A stretch of 64,000 nt of DNA, from NCBI GenBank assembly GCA_025917655.1, contig CP084615.1, positions 2,480,001 to 2,544,000 of the forward strand, written 5' to 3'. A program made the translations under genes and the position numbers. Shown here one piece after another: positions 11,070 to 20,544 of the stretch. Under the pieces are notes generated by a model. That model saw only the letters and a program-made list of their open reading frames with translations. It was not told where the DNA came from and made no database searches. The stretch comes from Chlorella sorokiniana. Taxonomy: Eukaryota; Chlorophyta; Trebouxiophyceae; Chlorellales; Chlorellaceae. Numbering within the stretch: position 1 is the first letter of the stretch; each line of letters starts with the position of its first letter.

Positions 11070-11310
11070 CAGCCACACTCAGCCTTTCACCCCTTCCAGC
11101 AACTTCAGGCGGCGGGGAAAGCCGCTCTGCCTTGGCGCCCGCCAGCCACTGTAGGGTTTCCATGCCTCGACAGGCCTTGCATAGACTGTTGCTGTATAAT
11201 GCTGTGTGAAAGCGCTGCTCACAGGCTTGCGACGCGGTTTGTACTGCCACTACCCAACGCATCACAAATACTTGGGAGGAAGACAAGGATTGGGGGAGGA
11301 AGAGCAATCG
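11070..11310 (+). repeat. Direct copy of the AZG 3' flank (7310-7600)
   Basis: Shares ordered blocks with 7310-7600: cacactcagcctttca, then ccagccactgtag and catgcctc, and later aaggattgggggagg-like sequence. It immediately follows the inverted bZIP fragment, so two pieces from different genes are joined here. Confidence 0.6.
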
Positions 11311-11482
11311 AGGCGGCAAAGTAGCAAGTGTTGCACATCAAGGCGCTGCTGTAAGTTGTCGGGTTGAGTTGTGGGGGCCTGGAAGGCGCGAGGCAGAGGG
11401 CCTTCAAGCGGCGGCGATGAACACTTTCCTGGATAGTATGGTACAGCTGTTGAGTTTGGGTGGCACGCAGCCGGGGGCGGCG

Positions 11483-14400
11483 TCAGGGGCGGCTGCTGCC
11501 GCTGCGCTGCAGCTGCGTGCGTTGCTTGTGGGCGCGGGAGAGGTGCTTCATGGCGCAGTAGTAGGGCCAGCAGTCCACGGTGAGGCGGGCCATCTGCATG
11601 GGGGTCAGCACCTGCAGGGCGGGGCAGCGGCGTGGCGTGGCACACGGGCAGCATGCTCAGCAGGGTGGCTTGTTTACCCCCATGCCAGGCGCAGGCGAGG
11701 TGGGAAGTTTGGGAGTTTGGGGGGCAGGGGGTTGAGAAGTGGGGGGCAGCCCTGCGGCCCAGCACGGCAGCGCATCACACCGCGTCCGCTACAAGACCAG
11801 CAAACCCCTGCAGCCGCTCAGAGGAGCTGCGTGCTCCCAGCCTGCGCTCTGTGGGAGTCGCGAGGGGCCGCGCTGCCGGCTCGACCTGCCCTGGCCCCAT
11901 CCAGGCATCCGCTCCCGCCCTGGCCATGCCCCGCCCCGACCCCTGCCCCTCCCCCACCTTGCGCAGAGAGATCATGACGGGGGCCTTCAGCGAGAAGTCT
12001 TGCTGCAGCGAGGCGCGCAGGGCTTCGGCTCCCTGCTCCATGGCGGGGGGGGAGGGGGAAGGCAGAGAGGTTGTCATGGAGGTGAGACGGCAGCATAGCA
12101 TGGCGGGCAGTCCCATGTGTCATGGATACTTCCTCTCCGCAACAATCCTGAGAGTGTCCGGACAGCAGCAAAAAGGCATTGCCAATGCTTGGGGCCCGGT
12201 TGCAGCCTGCTCCAACCCCCTCTCACATAGACACACTGGGTTCACGTATGCAAGCTTTGAAAACACACAGGCACAGGCTCCATCCACACCCCAGACGCAC
12301 ACGCACGCACATCAACGCCACCACCCACCCACCCACCCACCCACCTCCAGCAGCTCCAGCTCCGCCTCCTGGCCCTCCGGCCGCGCCGCCGCATCCGCCA
12401 TCGCGGCAAACACGGCGGCCTTGCTGCCCGCCAGCGCCTCGGCTCGCTGCTCGAACAGCGACTGGTGCGCCTCCAGCGCCTGCTCCTGCTGCGGTGTGAG
12501 CGCCAGTTTCTCCTGCGGGCGGTGACAGGAGGCTCAACCTCGGGAGGTTGGGGAGGTTTACGCCACGGAGGGGTTGCGGCAGGGCGGCTCCAGAGGGAGG
12601 TGGGCAGTGGCGGGTTCAGGCACGGCCCCGCGCTCTGCACTGCAGCCAGCAAGCGGCAGCTGGTGCAGCGCGGAACACGGTGGCAGAGGCAGGACAAGGC
12701 GCAGAGGTGAGAGGGGCAGCAGCGGGAGAGAGAGCGAAGGAAGAAGGGGAAGGCGGGAAGGCGGGAAGCGAGGCGGCATGGAGGGCTCACCACCAGTTCC
12801 TGCCACACCACCATCTCGGGCTGCCAGTCCTCGACGGCAGTGCCGCTGCCGCTGCCGGGCCAGCCCCCGCCGCCGCCCTCCAGCACCTCCTGCAGGTCGT
12901 GGTGCAGCACGATGCCGTAGTCGTCGGGCGCAGGGCGGCCATGTGGATGGTCCAGTCGTCCTGAAGAGGAGGGGGGATTCGGGAGAAGGGCCCAGCGGGG
13001 GCAGCATGGACGGTGTTTGAGTGTGGACGTGGCTGTCTCTGGCGGGTGTATGCATGGCAGCGTGAGTTTGCGTTTCAAACATGGGAGGGACGCATGCATT
13101 TGGAGTCAGGAGAGCAGTGCAATGTGGAGGCAAAGCGACGGCGACAGACGGCCTGCAGGCTCCCGACCGACACAGCATAGGCGGCTGCCTGGACCCCAAG
13201 GGGGCGGCGCTGCTTGGAACGCGTCTACAAACACTGCTGCCTGTGCTGCAGCAGCTGCTGAATGCAGGGAACAAAACAAAACACCAGGCTGGGGTGGGCG
13301 GCGGCTCACGATGTCGTTCAGCACAGCTTGGATCGCGTCCAGCGTCTGCTCCTGCCGCCGATAGTCCTCGAGCGAGCGCCCCAAGCGAGGCGGGATGGCG
13401 TCCAGCGCCCGCAGCAGCGCTGCCAGACGGTCCACCTGCTGCTTGTACCACAGCACGTGCTGGCGCAGCGAGGCCGCAAAGAACCAGGAGCTGGCGCCCG
13501 GGCCTGCGGTGGCGGCCTGCCCATCGGCGGCGGCGGCGCCGTTGGTTTCGCCTGCCGCGCCGCCAGATCCCGCTGCGGTGGTCTGCGACCGAGGCGATGC
13601 GCCGCCGTGGCCGGACGCCGCGCTCAGCCGGTCGAGCAGGCGGCCGATGGCGGCCTCGTCGTTGCGTTCCGCAACGGCGGTGGCGGCGGCGCCGTCGCCA
13701 TCGCCACGGCTGCCCCCTCGCAGCCCTCATCCTCTGATCCATCCAGAAGAAAGCTGAGCTCCTCCCCTTCCTCCTCGCTGCGGAAGGAAGCAGCGGCGGA
13801 GCCGGAGCCGTGACTGGGCGGGCGCGCCCGGCGGCCGCCTTGATCTGCTGCTGCATCTCCAGCGTCGCGTTCAGCGCTGCCTGCCGCTGCTTCAGGCTCT
13901 TGTTCTGGATGGTCAGAGACTGCGATAGTGGGGCCGCAGGCAGGACTGATTAGGGGGTGACAGGCAAGCACAGGGCCAGCCACGTAGGACACTCAATCAC
14001 AACTTCGTCCATGCATGGCAGCCAGGCCGCAGCACAGCACCTGCAGCTGCTGCCGCAGGCCCCCCAGCTGCTGCTCCAGCTGCTTGATGCGTCGCTGGTC
14101 CACCTCGCGCTGAGCACGCTGCGCCAGGCGCCGCTGCTGCCGCGACACGTGAGGCTGCACACGCCGAGCAGGCGCTGCACTGTCGGCCGCCGCCGCTGCT
14201 GCCCCCTTGCTGGTTTTGCCGCACAAGCGCCCCGTGGCTGCAGAGGTAGCCTCCATCACGTCTCCCTGCTGTGCTGTGCATGGCTGGGCCTGCATCTGTG
14301 TGCTGGGCCACCAGCTGGGCTCGTACTCGGCAGAGGCGTTGAGCGCACCAGGCGCAGCGGCGGCTAGGTGTGAGCCCCACTGCGGCGGGCCCACGGGGGG

Positions 14401-14508
14401 CCAGCTGGCCGGCAAGGGCATCGCCGGGAAGCCTTGCTGGGACATTGAGGGCGCAGGCAGGCCGGGCAGGGCCTCCCAGGGGAAGGCCGCCCCGTCCAGC
14501 GCACTCAT
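11483..14508 (-). CDS. bZIP-like transcription factor (algal-type)
   Basis: Exons (minus): 14041-14508, 13310-13919, 12791-12960, 12345-12512, 11958-12035, 11483-11611; about 541 aa. ATG at 14508 is the first in-frame methionine. Residues near the end of exon 1 read RRLAQRAQREVDQRRIKQLE, then heptads LEQQLGGLRQQLQ and SLTIQNKSLKQRQ: a basic region plus zipper, close to the fungal AP-1 pattern except that the usual invariant Asn of the basic region is replaced by Arg. Later helical blocks include HVLWYKQQVDRLAALL, LTPQQEQALEAHQSLFEQ and the C-terminal LTPMQMARLTVDCWPYY. Exons 2 and 3 need base corrections (exon 3, 170 nt, one base short). DNA binding is inferred. The plan and length match the gene at 31237-34857. 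Confidence 0.7.
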
Positions 14509-14826
14509 ATGAGCCGGGTAGGTTTCCACTCTGCCAGTGGGCCGGCTGATCTTGCGACCTCCTAATTAGAGCCCAGTTGCTCGCGGTGGCTGTTCGTCGG
14601 CACGTGGGCAAGTGCTGCGGGGAAGAGGCCACCTATGTGCGCGTGGAAGCTCCCGAAGCCAGGCGGCGAAAACCGGTGTTGATTCAATGAGAGGTTTATT
14701 CAGCACCTCCAGGGCCAGACTTAAACCACCAACAGCCTTCATGTCCATGCTGTCCTACGGCGGTACAGTGGCCCCTGACCGTCCACAAGGGTTTTGCAGG
14801 GAGTAGTATACAGGGTGGGGTGCGAG

Positions 14827-17800
14827 TCAAGTCTTCAGGGAGTGGGATGCACAACAATGTTTACAGTGGATGCAGAGTCTGAGGGAGAAGGCAGGAAAGT
14901 TCGCTGACTGGAATGAAACCCAACCCATGAAAGGACCCCAAGTGAGCAAGCGCGCGGGCGGGACGTACACACCCATGCCTTGCACGCACTGCACCAGCTG
15001 GGCTGGCACACGCGCCATGCATGGGTTGAGCCGGCAGGCCAGCGGGAGGCGCTCACGCCGCGGCGAGCGCCCTCCACCGCCGCGGTGTCGGCGGTCCACC
15101 CCACGATGCCGCCCTGCGCCTGGATCATCTCGATCGCGGCCTCCTTGAAGTGCGGGAAGTAGGAGTCTGTTGCGTCGGTGACCAGCAGGCACTCGTAGCC
15201 GCGGTCGTTGGCCTCCCGCATGCTCGTCTGCACGCACACCTGCAGCAGGGCGCGGCGGCACGGCCGCAGGCACACTTCATGTGCATGCGCAGCAAACACA
15301 CTCAGCCGGCAGGCAGCAGCAAGAGCTGGGATTTGGGACGCAAAGAGCCCCTCGCCGGTTGGCTGGAGCGGGACTGGGCATAGAAGCGGCCGCCCAGGGT
15401 CAGGAGCAGCGAGCGTGTTTGGGCACAGTGTGGCTGCGGCTGGCTGGAGCAGCGGCTGCGCCCGACTCCCACAGCGGTAGCGCCGCTCCCCACACCTCCG
15501 CCGCACCTCTGTGGTGACGCCGGCGAAGAGGAGGTGGGTGATGCCGCGGGCCTGCAGCGTTTCGTGCAGCCCTGTGGCCCAGAAGGCGCCCTTGCCCGGC
15601 TTGTGCACCGCCAGCTCGCCCTGCGCAGGTGTGGTGTGCGAGTGGGAGTCTCAGGGCGCTGCTTTGAGGGGGCTCCTGCTGCTGGCGGGGCCCAGCCTGG
15701 CCCCAATCAATCCCACGCGGATCTGCCTGGATGGCTGGCAGCACCGCCGTTGCCCATGCATGGCGCTGTCTTGAGCCGCGCACGCCGGCATGATGCGATG
15801 GGGCTCGTGCTGCAGATAAGGCAGCAGCGACGAAGCACCTTGATGGGTGCCACCTCTGGCACGATGTCGTTGCCGGGTTCTCCAGCCACCAGGATGCGGC
15901 CCATGGCGCCCTCGGCGCCGATGCGCAGCTCAGGAGGCAGGTTGCCGCGCAGCTGCTTGGAGGGGGCAGGTCTGCAGGTGGGCGGGTGGGTGGAGGGATG
16001 GGGCAAGTCGGGGTTACATGGTGTGGGGTAGAGTGGGACTATGCAAATGGATAGGCAACCACAGAGGCAGGCAGCAAGGGGCAGGCTCGTGTTCCCCCGC
16101 CGGCCGCCGCACCCGCCCCCGGCAGCCCGACGTGCCCCCAGGGTGCTGGCGCTGCTGGCCCCAGCCCCCACCGCCGCACCAGACAGGTCTGGCTGGTGCG
16201 CCTCCAGCGTGTGTACCACCAGCATGCCCGCCCCGCGCGCAGCCGCCAGCAGGCGCTGAGCGGCAGGCAGCGAGGCCTGCGGGACAGGGACAAGCAGCAG
16301 GGCGGCAGCTCACTCCCGGCCGATATGGTACAGGTTGATGCAGTACAGGTCCGTGCGGACGCATGCGCAGGCGGCCAGCAGGAAAGCGGGGCGCGCTTGG
16401 CCCGGCCCCAGCGGGCCCCTGCTGCCACCAGGCCGCATTCAGCCAGCAGGCGGCCCTTCCAGGCGGTGCAAACAAAGCAGGGACAGGCGACGACAGAGAC
16501 GAGGCAGCCCTAGAGGAGAGGCAGGCCCAACTGCAACTGCACGGCAGCCCCCGCGAGCTGGCCCAGGCCGTCGGCCCACCCGCAGCAGCGCCACGTTGTT
16601 GCCGAGCGTCCCAAAGCCGCCGGGCTCCATGAAGTCCCGCTGGAAGTCGATCATGACCAGGGCAGCGTGCGCTGGGGGAAGGGGTAGGGGTAGGGCTGCG
16701 CCGCCACCTCCACCACGGGCCCTGCTGTCCACGCACAAGGGGCAGAGGGGGGGGGGTAAGCTGCTGCGGGGTGCGCATGATGGGCGACAGCGGCTGGCTG
16801 CAGGCAGGCGGAGCGAAGGCAGCGTGCGAGGGGCGCCAGGCGCGGCAGCAGCAGGCGGCGAGCGCGACGCACCGGTGCCGTTGGCCAGCAGCGGTACGTG
16901 CTTGCTGGGGCTGTACGTCTTCTGGATGGCGGCGACGAATGCCTCGGAGGTGGCCACTGCGAAGCAAGCGGCGGCAGCAGCGAGGCGCAGACTCAAGAGC
17001 CGCAGCAGGCAGGGAGGGAGCGGCGGCAGGGAGTGCACGCAGGCAGGCCTGGCAGGCCGGGTCCTCAGCGGCAATGGATGCCCCAGCGGGCTTGCCTCAC
17101 CCGCGCCAAACACGCCGCCCTGCATCTGCACCATCTTCAGCGCCGCCTCGTGGTTGCCTGGGTCGGTGGCCTGGAGAGGCCAAAGGCGGGGGTGCGGGGC
17201 AGGCGGTAAGACTGCTGCATCTGTGCATAGGATACTGGCAGCGCGGGTGCCCAGGACACTGCAACCAGCTGACAGCCTGGTTGGCACCAGGGACGCGGAG
17301 GCGCAGCGGGCCGTGCACGCCCAGGCAGCCGCACAACGCTGGACAGCGCTGGCCAGGGCAGGCGTCATCTCTGGTGAGGGCTGGGACGCCCAGCCCACCC
17401 ACCGCAGTGCAGTCCGACAGCAGCAGGCACTCGTAGCCGCGGTCGTTTGCGTCGCGCATGGTGGTGTGCACGCAGACTGCACGGCAGGGCGGGTGTGTCG
17501 GGGGCGCGCGCTGTGGTGAGCAGATCAGGCGACAGTACTGCAAGCAAGCCACAGCCTGCCCGCAGCTCGGCCGAGGCGAAGCAGCGGGGGGCAGGCTGGG
17601 CCGAGGCACACGCTGACCATCTCCCCCACTGGCAGGGCCCTCCGTTTCCAGCTGCTGCCCCGCACCGTCGGTGGTGACCCCGCCAGCACAATGTTGCGCA
17701 CGCCCTTGTTGTGCAGGATGAGGTCGAGGTCTGGGGAGGGCAGGGGTGCGGGTGCAGGGTGCGTGCGTGTGTGGGAGGGAGTGGGCGGGCAAGGGCTTGT

Positions 17801-18654
17801 GGAGACGTGGCGCCTGCGCCCGCGGGCTTCACGGCGGCACCCCCAGTTCACAGCCAGCACTTGAATGAAAAATTGAAAGAACGAGAACAAAGATACAACT
17901 GCACACCGCACAAGCACAGCACCCAGCAGGGCCCACCAGTGGCGTAGAAGCAGCCCTTGCCCGGCTTGTCGATGACGGCCTCCCCCTCCCTGGGGGCCAG
18001 CTCGGGAATGATTTCCCAGCCCGGCTCGCCGCGCACCAGGATGCGGCCGCAGGGCCCCTTGGCCCCGATGCCCGCGCCGACCTGCTCCGAGCGCCACCGC
18101 TTGTTGGCGGGGAGGTCGGCGAGGTCGGGCGGTGGCCCTCTCGGGTGTGGAGCACGTGGTAGCCCAGGCGGCGGCACGCCTCCAGCACGCGCCTGATTTG
18201 TTGCAGGGGGTGGGGGAAGAGGGGGCAAACACGGGTTGTTGCATCAAGGGGTGCACATCACACCTGTGGTGCGCTGTCCAGGCTCAAACAGGGGCTGGCG
18301 GGGGTGTGGGCACCAGCGACGGCGGGCGTCAGGGCACTGGGCAGGGGCAGGAGGCTGGCTCACTGGATGGGCTCAATCGGGCGCGGGTCAGCGAGATGTC
18401 GTAGCCCATTTTGTCCACGTAGCCGCCCTCCGCACAGAAATCCACCTGCCGGGCTCAAGACAGCCATGTTGGCCAGGGCCCACCCCTGCCCGGCCCCCGC
18501 CGCCGCCAGGCCGCTGGCGCCAGGGCAGCAGCGGCGGCAACAACCCCATAGCACCTGCATGTCGATGATGAGGAGGCAGGTGTTGTCGGGGCGGAGGTCG
18601 CCATCAGGGCCAGTTGTAGGGCTTGGCGGGCACCAGCGGAGCGCACAGGGACAT
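14827..18654 (-). CDS. Two-module cysteine hydrolase (isochorismatase fold; biuret/ureidoacrylate hydrolase-like)
   Basis: Exons (minus): 18555-18654, 18364-18445, 17937-18192, 17666-17730, 17403-17476, 17101-17170, 16873-16956, 16580-16671, 16180-16276, 15839-15971, 15507-15620, 15057-15239, 14827-14997 (last less sure). Module 1 has LLIIDMQ+VDFC (Asp), [10 protein letters not shown] (Lys) and [19 protein letters not shown] (Cys). Module 2 repeats it: [27 protein letters not shown], and [19 protein letters not shown]. Both keep the Asp-Lys-Cys triad. [14 protein letters not shown] in module 1 resembles bacterial biuret hydrolases; module 2 has [14 protein letters not shown]. These enzymes cleave amide bonds of biuret, ureidoacrylate or similar. 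Five or more exons carry one-base breaks, all restoring phase when corrected. Exact substrate unknown. Confidence 0.8.
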
Positions 18655-18921
18655 GTTTGCTGTCAGGCAGGGCCAGCCGAGTGCCTTGACGGCTGGATGA
18701 ACTATATGTAGTCAATTATATCGATCACACGAGCGCAGAGGCGCAAGACATTCGCGCAACCAGGTGCCAGCCCTAGGCGCAAGACTTGGCTGGAAGCTGG
18801 CCGCTTGCAGGCCTTGCTCGGCCCATGCAGGCCCTGGCCTCTCAATCACCAGCATTTTTCCATCGCAAACCGGAACATCAAGCCCTGTCTGCAAGCAGTG
18901 CACAGCCTCTGTACAACAAGC
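18655..18921. promoter_or_regulatory. Short divergent promoter region
   Basis: 267 bp separate the start of the cysteine hydrolase (minus) from the start of the small membrane protein (plus). A local AT-rich patch (tagtcaattatatcgatcac, about 18712-18731) stands out from the GC-rich surroundings. Confidence 0.4.
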
Positions 18922-19692
18922 ATGGCCCTGTTTAAGCGCAAGACTTCGGCGGCAGCCGCAGGGCCCAGCAAGGACGCCACATTGCAGTCGTCTAAGAAGC
19001 AGGCAAAGGCTGACAAGAAGGCGGTCAAGGCAGAGGCACCGGCAGCAGCTGACCCCGCCGCCAGCGGCGCTGCCCGGCGGCGCCTCCTCGGCTGGCTTGC
19101 GCTGTTGGGAGCCCTGTATTCGGCTGCCTCCGAGTGGCCAGTCTACCTGTGAGTTTCTTGAGGTTGTTATTTGGTGGGAAAGCTTATCAATCAGCCAGGC
19201 ACTCCCACCTGTCCTCGCCGCGGCTCGGGTGGCCTCTGTGGCCACCCTCCTCTGTGCCCCCTCCTGTAATCCTCCTGCAGAGCGTATGAGAAGGATTGGC
19301 GGCGCCCAGCCATTGGCTTCACCATGAACTTCTCCATTACCGCCGCAGTCGCGCTGCTGGTGGTGAGCGCTGCGGGGCTGCCAGCGCTGCTGCCGCCTGA
19401 GCCCCGCGCTGCCCTGCCGCCCGCCGCCCATCAGCGCCCCTCCATCGACGCCATCACCGCTGGCGCATTGGGCTCTTTGCAGGCGTGCTCACCGCCCGTG
19501 CGCGCCCTGAAGCCCCGGCCGGGCGCCGCCGCCGAGGCCGGCAGCGGCTTGTCGCGAGCGACCAAGCGCAAGGTGGCGGTGACTTTCTTCCTCGTCGTGC
19601 TGCCGCTCTACTATGGTTTTGGCGCTTACGGCCCCTCTGGCGCGGTGACAGTGGCGGGCCTCATGGCTTTCATCTTTCTGGCCCTGCCCTGA
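18922..19692 (+). CDS. Small membrane protein of unknown function
   Basis: Three exons, 18922-19148, 19281-19362, 19483-19692, give 172 aa with no frame correction. I chose ATG 18922 (MALFKRKTSAAAAG); an in-frame upstream ATG at 18805 is possible. The first ~45 residues are Lys/Ala-rich and basic. Hydrophobic segments: LLGWLALLGALYSAA in exon 1, ITAAVALLV in exon 2, and TFFLVVLPLYYGFGAYG plus VTVAGLMAFIFLALP in exon 3, so three or four membrane passes. The family is not recognised. Intron 2 is 120 nt with no in-frame stop, so retention would simply add 40 residues. A TGTAA lies at 19751-19755. Confidence 0.7.
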
Positions 19693-19750
19693 CAGCGGCA
19701 GCTGGCGTGACTCGAACACAACCAGCACGCTTCACAAACCCAACCTAGCC

Positions 19751-19755
19751 TGTAA
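19751..19755 (+). other. TGTAA poly(A) signal
   Basis: TGTAA 59 nt after the stop of the small membrane protein. TGTAA is the common poly(A) signal in chlorophyte algae. Confidence 0.5.
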
Positions 19756-19874
19756 ACCCCTAACCCCAATGCATGCCGATGGCTGTGCTGCCCCGCTGCC
19801 CTGGCCTCCTGTACACAACCAACAGCCCCTGGCGTGCTGCTTCTGATGCGCACCACTTTACACAACTGTTAATG

Positions 19875-19879
19875 TTACA
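19875..19879 (-). other. TGTAA poly(A) signal on the minus strand
   Basis: Reads TGTAA on the minus strand, about 670 nt past the CBM20 gene stop. If used, the 3' ends of the CBM20 gene and the plus-strand membrane protein come within about 130 nt of each other. Confidence 0.3.
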
Positions 19880-20544
19880 TGGCACGGGACAGGCGTTGGC
19901 TATATGAGGGCGTCACTGCGGGCGCAGGGTGGGAGTTCGTTGCACAGGGTTGCTTTGGGCGGCAGGGCGAGGGCTGCGGGCTAGAGCTGGCGACAGACGA
20001 TGACAAAGCGCACAGGGAAGGAGTAGCTACAAACAGTTTGCAACGCAGGCAGGGACGAGAGCACGGGAGCAAAGGCAGAAGACGAACAAGGATGCGGCGC
20101 TGACCAGGTGCATCCTTGTGGTCAGCGCAAGGCGCCGGCCTGGGAAGGGTGAGAGGGGGCACCGGATGGAAGGGCCCGACGCACCGGTGGGAGGGGCGGC
20201 GAGGCGGAAAAGAGAAGGGATGCAGGTATGTGGCAGTGCGGCACGGAGAAGGTGGGGTGGTTTTGAACCAGCCTACAGTTGGGACCCCAAAGTTGCCCAG
20301 GTAGAAAAAACAGGCACAGCACAGCACCTGGCCGCGCGCGCTAAGAGGGCCGCGGCCAACCAGGTCGGCACTTGGAACGGGGGAAAGGGCGGGTGGCCGC
20401 GGAGCGGCGGCCCGCCGCACGGGCAGACAGAACGGAAATGGAGGGGGCGTCAAATGGCCAGATGGAAATGCTATGAAATGGATGTGATGCGCTCAGGTAT
20501 GCAAGGGGACTGTGCAGGTCCAGCAAGCAGGGAGGTGTGGGGTT

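Noticed and set aside
11632-12525. 297-codon plus-strand frame opposite the bZIP-like gene
   Set aside because: Antisense shadow of exons 4-5; all splice signals and conserved helices are on the minus strand.
16335-17519. 394-codon plus-strand frame opposite the cysteine hydrolase
   Set aside because: Antisense shadow; the isochorismatase motifs and splice sites lie on the minus strand.
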